Positions 18,201 to 25,247 of a stretch of DNA of 64,000 nt are shown in pieces. This DNA is from JBJXHG01 sp046160865 (GTDB lineage: Bacteria > Planctomycetota > UBA1135 > GCA-002686595). The position numbers were made by a program, and so were the translations under genes. Under the pieces are notes generated by a model that had not been told where the DNA came from, did not search any database, and saw only the letters and a list, made by a program, of their open reading frames with translations. The number at the start of each line of letters is the position of its first letter. Positions within the stretch are counted from its first letter, which is position 1. The stretch lies in contig JBJXHG010000051.1 in assembly GCA_046160865.1 (NCBI GenBank), positions 1 through 64,000 on the forward strand, given 5' to 3'.

Positions 18201-18629
18201 CGGGTGATCGAGTTGGCCCGTCACCTGCGCTTCCTCGAGGAAGCGTGCGAGCTGCGTCGCGTCGACTTGCGGTGTACCGCCGCTGGCCGGCGAGTCGCCG
18301 CGGCCCAGGATCACCTTCATCGCCAGATGCCGGCGCAAGTCCGCGTCCCACACGCGCAGGATCGCGCCCATCCCGCCGCGCGCGACCTCGCCTTCGAGGG
18401 TGTAGCGCGACTCGTTCAGCGAGTGCTCGGACAGCCGGCGCAAGAGCTCGCTCGACGCGCCGCTCGGCGTGCGGCCCTCGTTGCTCGCGGCCGGTGCGTC
18501 GAGCGACACCTCCGGATCCACGCCCGCGCCATACTTGGCGCGCAGGCGTGCCGCGAAAGAACGTGGACTGTCACGTCCGGGCGGGGGAGCTCCCGAGCTT
18601 GCGGTCATGGCGAGCGAGGCGGACAGCAT
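15237..18629 (-). CDS. Ser/Thr protein kinase fused to FGE-sulfatase-like domain
   Basis: 1130 residues (in-frame ATG also at 18608). Kinase domain about residues 79-375: GEVARGGMGAILRVW glycine loop, HRDLKPANIM with H211/D213, DWGLA replacing DFG, and GTPAYMSPEQA in the activation segment. One membrane helix at about 412-434 is followed by an Ala/Glu/Arg-rich coiled coil (about 435-480) and an undefined helical region. The C-terminus (about 866-1120) is formylglycine-generating-enzyme/SUMF1-like: LIPGGTFAMG, ESPVHDVTLSPYFLSKYEMT, LPSEAQWENGCRGG, GLHEVHGNVWEWC and NRGGGF. Kinase inside and FGE-like domain outside suggests a transmembrane sensor, as is common in planctomycetes. The FGE part need not be catalytic. 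Confidence 0.9.
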   Translation of the reverse strand: MLSASLAMTASSGAPPPGRDSPRSFAARLRAKYGAGVDPEVSLDAPAASNEGRTPSGASSELLRRLSEHSLNESRYTLEGEVARGGMGAILRVWDADLRRHLAMKVILGRGDSPASGGTPQVDATQLARFLEEAQVTGQLDHPGIVPVHELGLDSEGRVYFTMKLVKGRDLKHVFDLVFESKEGWNETRALSVILRACEAMAYAHKKGVIHRDLKPANIMVGNFGEVYVMDWGLARVLGQKDRHDIRIAPEFESSLASVKTERRDEREELSDSPIVTMDGDVMGTPAYMSPEQARGEIEKLGPRSDVYSMGALLYQLLGRRAPYIPAGVRVSNRTVLQSVLEGAPKRLHDIRGEVPAELVAIVEKAMAREASKRYADTLALAEDLRAYLEHRVVGAYEAGAWAETKKWVQRNKPLAASLAGVIVLLAGGLTTSLIFKARADQNAARADESAALASRRADETAEQARIAKSNEQTAKEQEALAKREKSNVLRLSAFQTLDDLTAEADALWPAEPALVERYRAWMAKAETLVAKIAEFRESLVGIEQRALPQTDEERDAERQSHPRLAELEQKAAQHLWLSRMLGEAAWPSESSVEAELSTDTPNFVSAQAADANALNGLAWTLVDPEKPVYGSEVKALLLARRAVALSSDTERTANRDTLAWALFRLGRFDEALAEGRRALDEVESAKKPEYEGYVAKLESAVKRWQGDGRAERVKERDSLTQDVSALEAEVSKRRNWRFADDDDRWWHAQMEKLVAALSAFGDDQQGLMRGISAERGWGVAKRLEFAASIDERSVSGPDARTRWDEAIGAIASSPKYGGLKLAPQLGLLPIGADPESGLWEFAHLQTGEPALRGADGKLVLSESMGLVFVLIPGGTFAMGAQSTDPTGPNYDPQADSTESPVHDVTLSPYFLSKYEMTQGQWLRFVSRNPSQYGPSTDLAGHRHDLLHPVEQVTWTQCVEVMTRLGLSLPSEAQWENGCRGGTDSPWWTGVDRESLRGNVNLADQSAARAGATWQEIKDWPELEDGWAVHAAVGSFPANAFGLHEVHGNVWEWCRDGFDNYSDVQQRDPVVPTEGAQNRVNRGGGFFNAASSARSAIRFNYTPEFQNSALGLRPARASQLATSPLHPPVK
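15238..15259. terminator. hairpin at the murB/kinase convergence
   Basis: A perfect 8-bp stem (15238-15245 with 15252-15259) and 6-base loop lies within the overlapping 3' ends of murB and the kinase gene. There is no T-run, so it is not a textbook rho-independent terminator. Position between two convergent operons suggests a bidirectional transcription stop. Confidence 0.4.
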
Positions 18630-18708
18630 AATCGCGGCGCTGTACGCGCGCGATCTCCGCCGCCGCGAGGAAGTGTAATCGCGACGAGCGACGAGCTCGA
18701 ATCGTGCG

Positions 18709-19053
18709 TCAGCCTTCGCGGTCCTGGATCGCTTTGAGCTTCGGCGCGAGCGCCGCGAGATCTTCGCGCACGGTCTGCCAGATCGTCTCCAATCGAGCCC
18801 CGAAGTACTCGTGGACCAGGACGTTTCGCATGGCGCGCATCTTGTGCCAATCGATGTCCGCGTACCGCTCTTCGATCTCCTTGGGAACGAAGCGAGCCGC
18901 TTCGCCGATGATCGTCGGGTTGTAGTAGACGGCTTCCAACGCCGTCGTGCTTTGTCGGAACTGCGCCAGGTCGAGACGCTTCGTGTAATCCTCGATCGTC
19001 GAGATCGCGAGCAGGATGTCCTCGATGCGGAACAACCAATCTCTATGCGGCAC
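18709..19053 (-). CDS. hepT: HepT-like HEPN toxin (DUF86)
   Basis: 114 residues, all-helical pattern. Contains the HEPN RNase motif R-x4-H followed by Y: R76-NVLV-H81-EY83 in AMRNVLVHEYFG, the defining site of HepT toxins. Its start overlaps the stop of the upstream nucleotidyltransferase gene by 11 bases, the standard MntA-HepT arrangement. HepT is an RNase neutralised by MntA-catalysed tri-AMPylation of the tyrosine next to the motif. No mutation is seen in the motif, so it is potentially active. Confidence 0.88.
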   Translation of the reverse strand: MPHRDWLFRIEDILLAISTIEDYTKRLDLAQFRQSTTALEAVYYNPTIIGEAARFVPKEIEERYADIDWHKMRAMRNVLVHEYFGARLETIWQTVREDLAALAPKLKAIQDREG

Positions 19054-19360
19054 GAATGGCCTCGCTCAGGATCCGATCGCGCATCTTGGGCGGCAGCGCT
19101 TCCGGCTCAGCCAGATCGACGTTCGTTCCCAGGATCTCCTCCAAGTAGAGCTTCAACCCGATGAACGCGAACAGGCCGACGGGCTTGTCGAATTCGACCA
19201 GGCAATCGACGTCGCTGTCGGGTCGTGCTTCGTCGCGCGCGATCGCGCCGAGAGATCGAGGGGAGTCCTTGGTCGCCTGTCCAAACCTGGGCTGGACTTC
19301 TCGCCCGCGTTCCCTCGGGAGCACGCGGAACGCGGCGTGCCAGGTCGGTACGCCGCGCAA
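19043..19360 (-). CDS. mntA: MntA-like nucleotidyltransferase antitoxin, active site altered
   Basis: 105 residues. The C-terminal two thirds match minimal nucleotidyltransferases: RPDSDVDCLVEFDKP holds the metal-binding DxD, and the LAEPEALPPKMRDRILSEAI tail is typical. The nucleotide-binding GSxxRG motif appears as GAIARD: the catalytic-loop Ser is Ala and the following Gly is Asp. MntA needs this loop to AMPylate HepT, so the antitoxin may be impaired or may act by binding only. It is the first gene of the two-gene unit. The start is uncertain because the N-terminal 25 residues look atypical. Confidence 0.75.
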   Translation of the reverse strand: MRGVPTWHAAFRVLPRERGREVQPRFGQATKDSPRSLGAIARDEARPDSDVDCLVEFDKPVGLFAFIGLKLYLEEILGTNVDLAEPEALPPKMRDRILSEAIRAA

Positions 19361-19374
19361 CGTTTTTCCCGCGC

Positions 19375-19464
19375 AGCAGAGACAGATGTCTCAGCTCAAA
19401 GCAGCTCCGCAGTTCGTGGGGCCCTTTCCGCTCTCTACGCTCCGTCACTCGGTCAGCCACTTGA
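19375..19464 (+). pseudogene. partial copy of the thrS 5' end
   Basis: From ATG 19386 the frame reads MSQLKAAPQFVGPFPLSTLR then HSVSHL, closely matching the first 25 residues of ThrRS encoded at 21014 (MSQ..AP..V.PFPLSTLRHS.SHL). At DNA level both share a 17-base identical stretch and the GAGACAG-type leader before the ATG. Similarity ends at about 19463, just before the inverted repeat at 19472. The frame stays open to 19562, giving a 58-residue chimera that is unlikely to be functional. A truncated duplication of the gene start is the simplest reading. Confidence 0.65.
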
Positions 19465-19471
19465 GGGACAG

Positions 19472-19572
19472 ACGTACGGTCTCAGGCACGTTCCTCCACG
19501 ATTCCAGCAGCGACGCGGCGTTTCGCGGAGACTCCGCTGCAATCGTGGAGGAACGTGCCTGACACCGTACGT
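19472..19572. repeat. 39-bp imperfect inverted repeat (REP/MITE-like)
   Basis: Left arm 19472-19510 pairs with right arm 19534-19572 (positions sum to 39044) with only three mismatches and a 23-base loop. Both arms carry a GGCACGTTCCTCC-type core and its complement. The element ends six bases before the stop of the histidine kinase gene and abuts the thrS fragment. Compact palindromes with a GTCAGGCAC-like core are typical of REP elements; no transposase gene is nearby. It might also terminate the minus-strand kinase transcript. Confidence 0.75.
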
Positions 19573-19577
19573 GCATC

Positions 19578-20693
19578 TCAGCGCCGCGCCGGCAGCGTGA
19601 ACGTGATCGTCGTCCCACGACCTTCGACGCTCGCCACGCTCACGCGGCCTGCGTGCGCGTCGACGAACGTCTTCACGATCGCGAGGCCGAGGCCGCTGCT
19701 GCCCGCGCGCTCGGGATCGCCTTCGCCCTTCTCGAACACCGACTCGAGCAGCGCGGCTGGAATGCCGGCTCCGTTGTCGCTCACGGTGCACAGGGTCGCG
19801 CCGTCATCCGCGCTCACGCGCGCGGCGATGCGCACCTCGCCGCGCGGCGTGTACGTGATCGCGTTGGCGATCAAGTTCTGGAAGATGCGCCGCACGAGGC
19901 TCGCATCGGCGTACACGACGAAGTCGTCCGGCACCTCGTTCACGAGCGTGGTGCTCGACTTGCCGGCGACCGGGTGCAGGTCGTGGACGAGCGCTTCGAC
20001 GAGCGGCCACAAGTCGAACGAACGTCGCTCGAGCTTCACGCCGGTCTCGGTCGTCACGTTGCGGTTCTCGTCGAGCACCTTCGCGACGAGCTCCTCGAGC
20101 TGGTAAGCGTTGCGGCGTAGCGCCTTGATCATGCGCGCGGTCTCCGCGTCGCCGCTGGGCGGATGCTTCAGCTCGAGCACGCGCGCCGACATGGCGATCG
20201 CGTTCAGCGGCGTGCGCAGGTCGTGCGCGACGAACGCGAGGTACTCCTCGCGCCGCTGCTGGATCTCGAGCGCGCGCCGCGTCGCGAATGTCGCGACGGC
20301 GACTGCGATCGCGCCGTCCAGCACGCGGTTCAGGATCCGGAACGGCGGACCCTGCAGCCGCACGTTGCTCGCTTCCGCGAGATCGTGGATGCAGCCGCGC
20401 AGGATGTTGTACTCCGCGACCACTTCCTCGATGTCGTAGCCGTCGACCACGCGCTGCGATCCGTGCTCCGGCGAGCTGCCGTCGCGCAGTGCCTCGGCGA
20501 TCGTCGCGTCGGAGCCGGATTCGAGCGCGTCCGCGAGCTCGTCGAGCAACGCGGGCAAGTGATCGTTCAGCGTCGGCGCGTCGAGATGCCGCGCCGACGG
20601 CAATTCGCGCACGCGCTCGCGCCAGCGTGCGAGCAAGGCCTCGCGTTCGTTGCGGACGAGCACGGCCAGGCGACTGAGGTCTTGAACCGTCAT
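19578..20693 (-). CDS. sensor histidine kinase, no membrane segment
   Basis: 371 residues from ATG 20693. The N-terminal helical region (about 1-140) resembles the RsbR-type N-terminal sensory domain. The dimerisation/phosphoacceptor box FVAHDLRTPLN places the phosphorylated His at H157. The ATPase domain shows NLIANAITYTP (N box), VSDNGAGIP (G1), and SGLGLAIVKTFVDAHAG (G2). No transmembrane helix or response regulator is seen next to it, so it is a cytoplasmic orphan sensor. It is divergent from thrS. Confidence 0.9.
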   Translation of the reverse strand: MTVQDLSRLAVLVRNEREALLARWRERVRELPSARHLDAPTLNDHLPALLDELADALESGSDATIAEALRDGSSPEHGSQRVVDGYDIEEVVAEYNILRGCIHDLAEASNVRLQGPPFRILNRVLDGAIAVAVATFATRRALEIQQRREEYLAFVAHDLRTPLNAIAMSARVLELKHPPSGDAETARMIKALRRNAYQLEELVAKVLDENRNVTTETGVKLERRSFDLWPLVEALVHDLHPVAGKSSTTLVNEVPDDFVVYADASLVRRIFQNLIANAITYTPRGEVRIAARVSADDGATLCTVSDNGAGIPAALLESVFEKGEGDPERAGSSGLGLAIVKTFVDAHAGRVSVASVEGRGTTITFTLPARR

Positions 20694-21013
20694 GGGTGTT
20701 TCGAGCAAGCGGCGGATCGACACCGCCGAGTGCGCGCACTGCGGCCAGCGATCGTCTGCCACGACGCTGGCCGGGCAGAACGATACCGGCCGCGCCGGGA
20801 CGCCGCCAGAAGACCTCCGCCCCGCGACGGCCGCCGACTTCAGAGTCCGAACGAGCGTGCCAGATGCGACCACTCCCTTCAGAAGTTCGCCGGCGGTCTT
20901 CCTTCCGAGGCCTCGGCAACGCGGCTATCTTTCTCGCGCGCCGTTTTCGCGGACCGGCGCAGCCGCACGTCTCAGGTCGAGGCGCGCAGCGAGACTGCCG
21001 CGTGGAGACAGTG
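20694..21013. promoter_or_regulatory. divergent intergenic region, kinase/thrS
   Basis: 320 bases without a credible gene separate the histidine kinase and thrS starts and must hold both promoters. I recognise no -35/-10 pair, T-box or attenuator-like hairpin with T-run. The open thrS frame extends upstream to 20696 but that translation looks non-protein-like. GGAGA (21004-21008) is the likely thrS ribosome-binding site. Confidence 0.35.
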
Positions 21014-22798
21014 ATGTCCCAGTCCGACGCTCCGCAGGTCGTGGAGCCCTTTCCGCTCTCTACTCTTCGCCACTCCACCAGCCACTTGATGGCGTCCGCC
21101 GTGGCGAAGCTCTTCCCCGGCGTGCAGTTCGGCTTCGGCCCTTCGATCGAGCACGGCTTCTACTACGACTTCGATTTGAAAGAGCCGCTCTCGGACGCCG
21201 ACCTGCGCAAGATCGAGAAGGAGATGGCGCGCATCGCCAAGCGCTCGCCCGCGATCGTGTGCCACGAAGTGACGCGCGAGCAAGCGCGCGAGCGCCTCGA
21301 GAAGACCGGGCAGGCGTACAAGGTCGAGGCGCTCGACCTGATCCCCGCGGACGAGAAGATCACGTTCTACGGCCACGGCGAGTGGGAAGACCTGTGCGAA
21401 GGTCCGCACGTCGACCGGCTCGATCGCCCGTTCGCTTTCAAGTTGCTCAACGTCGCGGGTGCCTACTGGCGCGGCGACGAGAAGCGCCCGCAGATGCAGC
21501 GCATCTACGGCACCGCGTTCTGGTCGCAAGCAGCGCTCGACGCGCACTTGAAGTGGCTCGAGGACGTGAAGGAGCGCGACCACCGCCGCCTTGGCACCGA
21601 CCTCGACTTGTTCAGCGTGCACGGCGACGTCGGCGGCGGATTCATCTTCTGGCACCCGAACCTCGGCGCCGTGCGGCGCGCGCTCGAAGAATTCTGGTGG
21701 GAAGAGCACACCCGCCGTGGCTATCGCGCGGTCTACACGCCGCACGTCGCGCGCGAAAACCTCTTCGCGATCTCGGGCCACCTCGAGAACTACGCCGAGA
21801 TGATGTACGCGCCGATGGAGATCGAGGACCAGCCGTATCGCGTCAAGCCGATGAACTGTCCTGGTCACATCATGATCTACAAGACGCGCGGTCGCAGCTA
21901 TCGCGAGCTGCCGTTGCGCTGGGCCGAGCTCGGCACGGTGTATCGCTACGAGCGCTCCGGCGTGCTGCACGGCATGCTGCGCGTGCGCGGCTTCACGCAG
22001 GACGACGCGCACATCTTCTGCACGCCCGAGCAGCTCGCGATCGAGATCGCGGGCGTGCTCGATCTCGTGCACACCGTGCTGTCGACGTTCGGCTTCGAGT
22101 ACACGGCGTATCTCGCGACGCGACCCACGGAGAAGTCGATCGGCGAGCACGAGGTGTGGAAGATGGCGACCGCGGCGCTCGAGAAAGCGGCCTCGATGCG
22201 CAACATGCCGCTCGAGCTCGACGAGGGCGGCGGCGCGTTCTACGGCCCGAAGATCGACTTCAAGATCCGCGACGCGCTCGGCCGCGAGTGGCAGAACTCG
22301 ACCGTGCAGTGCGACTTCAACCTGCCCGAGCGGTTCGATCTCACCTACACCGACTCGGACGGCAAGCAGAAGCGGCCGATCATGCTGCACCGCGCGATCC
22401 TCGGCAGCATGGAGCGCTTCGTCGGCGGCTTGATCGAGCACTTCGGCGGACGCTTTCCGTTCTGGTGCGCGCCGGTACAAGTCGCGGTCATCCCGATTCG
22501 CGAGGACCACGCGCCGTATTGCCGCGAGCTCGAGAGTCGCTTGCAGAGCGAGCTCTTCCGTGTCGACGCGATGCTCGACGCCGGGCACATGAACAAGAAG
22601 ATCAAGGAAGCGCAGCAGCAGAAGGTGCCCTTCATGCTGATCGCGGGCGAGCGCGAAGCCGCGGAGGGCACGGTCGCCGTGCGCCGCCGCGACACGCGCG
22701 ACCAGGACGTGATGCGCTTCGACGACTTCTTGAAGCTCGCGCGCGAGCTGCGCAAGACGCGCGCGCTGGATCTCGGCGAGGCGACTCGAGTAACGTGA
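21014..22798 (+). CDS. thrS: threonyl-tRNA synthetase lacking the TGS domain
   Basis: 594 residues. The editing domain begins almost at once with HSTSH (HxxxH), so the usual N-terminal TGS domain of about 60 residues is missing. The catalytic core follows (from about residue 200): MNCPGHIMIY supplies the zinc Cys, and class II motif 2 includes YRYERSGVLHGMLRVRGFTQDDAHIFC; motif 3 is HRAILGSMERF. The anticodon-binding domain is about 490-594. The start at ATG 21014 is supported by GGAGA five bases upstream and by the partial duplicate at 19386 that begins at the same codon. Aminoacylates tRNA-Thr. Confidence 0.95.
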   Translation: MSQSDAPQVVEPFPLSTLRHSTSHLMASAVAKLFPGVQFGFGPSIEHGFYYDFDLKEPLSDADLRKIEKEMARIAKRSPAIVCHEVTREQARERLEKTGQAYKVEALDLIPADEKITFYGHGEWEDLCEGPHVDRLDRPFAFKLLNVAGAYWRGDEKRPQMQRIYGTAFWSQAALDAHLKWLEDVKERDHRRLGTDLDLFSVHGDVGGGFIFWHPNLGAVRRALEEFWWEEHTRRGYRAVYTPHVARENLFAISGHLENYAEMMYAPMEIEDQPYRVKPMNCPGHIMIYKTRGRSYRELPLRWAELGTVYRYERSGVLHGMLRVRGFTQDDAHIFCTPEQLAIEIAGVLDLVHTVLSTFGFEYTAYLATRPTEKSIGEHEVWKMATAALEKAASMRNMPLELDEGGGAFYGPKIDFKIRDALGREWQNSTVQCDFNLPERFDLTYTDSDGKQKRPIMLHRAILGSMERFVGGLIEHFGGRFPFWCAPVQVAVIPIREDHAPYCRELESRLQSELFRVDAMLDAGHMNKKIKEAQQQKVPFMLIAGEREAAEGTVAVRRRDTRDQDVMRFDDFLKLARELRKTRALDLGEATRVT

Positions 22799-22812
22799 CG
22801 AGGGAACCTGCT

Positions 22813-23706
22813 ATGGGCTGGCGCCCGCTGTCTGCGCGGCAGAGTTCCGAGGAATCGGATTGGGATGTCTTGCATGAGGGAGTGCCAGAATGGTTGGTGG
22901 CTCCGCTCCAGCACTGGGTGCGAAGCGGTGTTCAAGCCCTGTCGCGCACTGCATCGATCAGCACGGTGTGCTTGAGAGTCGGAAGCGCGTGTCGAATCGT
23001 GCTCCCGACGAGTGGCACCGACTACGATTGCATGAGAGTTGTTGCGAATGTTGTGGGCGCGGATGACCGGGAGGCGCTGGATGTCCTTGATTTTCTCATT
23101 CACAACCTCCACGCATACTCGGTCCAACGAGGCGGATATGCGGACATGTTCGACGCGCTCCAGCTGATTGTGGAGCTGGATTCTCTCCTCATATCCGGTG
23201 GATCGATGTGGCGCGTCGACCGCACGCTTGACGGTGGCCCCGGTCTTGCGCGCAGAGTAAGTCCCGCTCATCAGGCAGCGTTCGAACGCGCGATAGACAG
23301 CAATGGATACCACGCAGACTGTTTGCGGAAAGCTTGGACGTCCGCGTACTCGCGTGACCCGAATCCGAGCGCGAGCCTCGCTCACACGATCAAGGCTTTG
23401 GAGTCGATCCTGGCTCCCGTCGTGCTGCCATCCGACAAGAGAGCCACGCTCGGACGAATCATCGGCACGCTCAAGAATCAAACAACGCAGTATCGCTATC
23501 ACTTGGATACGGAGTCCGGCAGCGATGGATTGCGCAGTATCACAACGCTGCTTGAGGGTATCTGGACTTCCCAGACAGATCGTCATGGCACGAGTGACGC
23601 AGGATCGCAAAAAGAGATTGGTCTCGGCGTGGCAGAAACAGCGCTTCACCTCGCCCTTGCGATGGAATGTCTGGTCCGAATCGGCGGCTTGACGAAAGTG
23701 CGCTAG
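22813..23706 (+). CDS. unknown protein, possible abortive-infection type
   Basis: 297 residues from ATG 22813 with GAGGGA seven bases upstream. I do not recognise it with certainty. The N-terminal 60 residues are amphipathic; the C-terminal third (IKALESILAP, then ETALHLALAMECLVRIGG) resembles the helical tail seen in several abortive-infection/HEPN-like proteins. Codon use is visibly less GC-rich than its neighbours, with many A/T third positions, suggesting horizontal transfer. It lies 14 bases after thrS and 10 bases before a macro-domain gene, so they may be co-transcribed. Confidence 0.6.
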   Translation: MGWRPLSARQSSEESDWDVLHEGVPEWLVAPLQHWVRSGVQALSRTASISTVCLRVGSACRIVLPTSGTDYDCMRVVANVVGADDREALDVLDFLIHNLHAYSVQRGGYADMFDALQLIVELDSLLISGGSMWRVDRTLDGGPGLARRVSPAHQAAFERAIDSNGYHADCLRKAWTSAYSRDPNPSASLAHTIKALESILAPVVLPSDKRATLGRIIGTLKNQTTQYRYHLDTESGSDGLRSITTLLEGIWTSQTDRHGTSDAGSQKEIGLGVAETALHLALAMECLVRIGGLTKVR

Positions 23707-23716
23707 AGCCCTCGCG

Positions 23717-24277
23717 GTGGTTCACGAGAATCGACGCAGTGGCGCGCACGACCGCATCGAGTGCGCGCTCGGCGACATCGTTCACGAGCGCGTCGACGCG
23801 CTCGTGAACGCCGCCAACGCGCGTCTCGCGGGTGGTGGCGGTGTCGACGGAGCGATCCATCGCGCGGCGGGACCGGAGCTGCTCGCCGAGTGCCGGCGCC
23901 TCTACCCCGGCGGTTGTCCGACCGGCGACGCGTGCATCACGTCCGGCTTTCGTTTGCACGCGCGGCACGTGATCCACGCCGTCGGTCCGGTGTGGCACGG
24001 CGGTGCGCGCCGAGAACGCGAGCTGCTCGCGCACGCGTACTCGCGCTCGCTCGAGCTGTGCGCGCAGCACCGCGTGCGCACGGTCGCGTTCCCGGCGATC
24101 TCCGCGGGCGCGTACGGCTATCCCAAGGACGAAGCGGCGCACGTCGCGCTGTCGACGGTTGCGGCCGAGCTCGCGGGCTTGCCCACGATCGAGCGCGTGC
24201 GCTTCGTGCTCTTCGACGCGATCATGCTGGCCGAGTTCGTTGCTGCGTTGAAACAGGAGAAGGAGAAGACTCGATGA
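23717..24277 (+). CDS. macro-domain ADP-ribosyl hydrolase (MacroD/YmdB type)
   Basis: 186 residues from a GTG. Macro-domain motifs are clear: DALVNAANARLAGGGGVDGAI (split here: VNAAN, then GGGGVDGAIHRAAG), which binds ADP-ribose with the catalytic Asp of GGGGVD, and FPAISAGAYGYP in the phosphate loop. MacroD-type enzymes deacetylate O-acetyl-ADP-ribose and remove mono-ADP-ribose from Asp/Glu side chains. Beside a transferred gene it could act in defence or as an antitoxin, but a housekeeping role is equally possible. Stop overlaps the next ATG (ATGA). Confidence 0.92.
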   Translation: MVHENRRSGAHDRIECALGDIVHERVDALVNAANARLAGGGGVDGAIHRAAGPELLAECRRLYPGGCPTGDACITSGFRLHARHVIHAVGPVWHGGARRERELLAHAYSRSLELCAQHRVRTVAFPAISAGAYGYPKDEAAHVALSTVAAELAGLPTIERVRFVLFDAIMLAEFVAALKQEKEKTR

Positions 24278-25134
24278 CGTTCGCCGATGCTTTCGATCCG
24301 TTCCGCTCGCTGCGCGCTTCGTGGAAGGTGTTGCGCGCGGCTCCGCTCGCGCTGCTCATCGGCGGCTTGCTGCTGTTCTTGACGGACCCGGGCGGATCCG
24401 GCGGCAACTTCGGCGGACAGTTTCAAAGGGAGTACGACCAGCACGCGGGCGACGTCGACGCCGCGACGCGAGCGTTCCTCGTGCTCCTCGCGGGAGCGGT
24501 AGGCTTCGGGCTGTGCTGCTTCGCGATCGGCGCGTTTCTCGTGCACTCGTGGATCTGGATCGGATTCGCGAACACCGTCGAGCGCGCGCTCCGGACCGGG
24601 AGCACCGAGGTCGGCGCGTTGTTCGATCCGCGCGGACGGATGCCGACGATGCTGATCACGCGACTCGTCGGTGGAGTGTTCGAGGCCCTGTGCTGGATCC
24701 CGCTCGGTCTTGCGATTGGCGCCGCGTTTCTGTTCCGCAGCAGCGAGGCGTTTCCGTTCGTCGCCGCGGCGCTCGCAGTGATCGGTAGCCTCGTCTCGTT
24801 CTGCATCTGGGCGTACGTCGGGCTCGGGCTCTCGCTCGCGAAGCCGATCGTCGCGCTCGAAGGTCTGCACCCGCTCGACGCGCTCAACAAGTCGTGGACG
24901 CTCGTGCGCGGGAATCGCCTAGCGCTCTTGTGGTTCTACATCGTCACCGTCGTCGTCGCGCTGTTTGGCTTCTGCCTGTGCTGCGTCGGCGCGTTCGGGA
25001 CGTACACGCTCTTCTACACCGCGCGCGTCGAGAGCTATCTCTTGCTCACGCGCGGCGACGACATGAACGGTTGGTGGAGCAAGACGGGCCAGGCGCCGAC
25101 GGCGACGAATGACGAGTGGGGGGCGAAGGGATAG
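24274..25134 (+). CDS. polytopic membrane protein, unknown function
   Basis: 286 residues with about six hydrophobic segments (near 26-37, 66-98, 130-155, 160-200, 225-255) and a short charged start (DAFDPFRSLRASWKVLR) typical of YciC/DUF975-like or glycerophosphodiester-phosphodiesterase membrane-domain proteins; LDALNKSWTLVRGN in the last third is characteristic of that broad group. The function of the group is unknown. Coupled to the macro-domain gene by ATGA. Confidence 0.75.
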   Translation: MTFADAFDPFRSLRASWKVLRAAPLALLIGGLLLFLTDPGGSGGNFGGQFQREYDQHAGDVDAATRAFLVLLAGAVGFGLCCFAIGAFLVHSWIWIGFANTVERALRTGSTEVGALFDPRGRMPTMLITRLVGGVFEALCWIPLGLAIGAAFLFRSSEAFPFVAAALAVIGSLVSFCIWAYVGLGLSLAKPIVALEGLHPLDALNKSWTLVRGNRLALLWFYIVTVVVALFGFCLCCVGAFGTYTLFYTARVESYLLLTRGDDMNGWWSKTGQAPTATNDEWGAKG

Positions 25135-25247
25135 GTGGGAGGGCGCGCTCGCGCGCCGAGCCTTCCAATCGAGAAAGCGCCGCGTCGACGGACCGCAATC
25201 GGAGCCTGCTTCGTACCATCGTCGTCGGGAGCACGGAGTCCCCAGGC

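Noticed and set aside
18605..18708. Possible small gene between kinase and hepT
   Set aside because: Too short, no start with ribosome-binding site, no protein-like composition.
20696..21013. N-terminal extension of ThrRS from 20696
   Set aside because: The extra residues look like translated non-coding DNA, GGAGA sits before 21014, and the partial duplicate at 19386 starts at the same codon.
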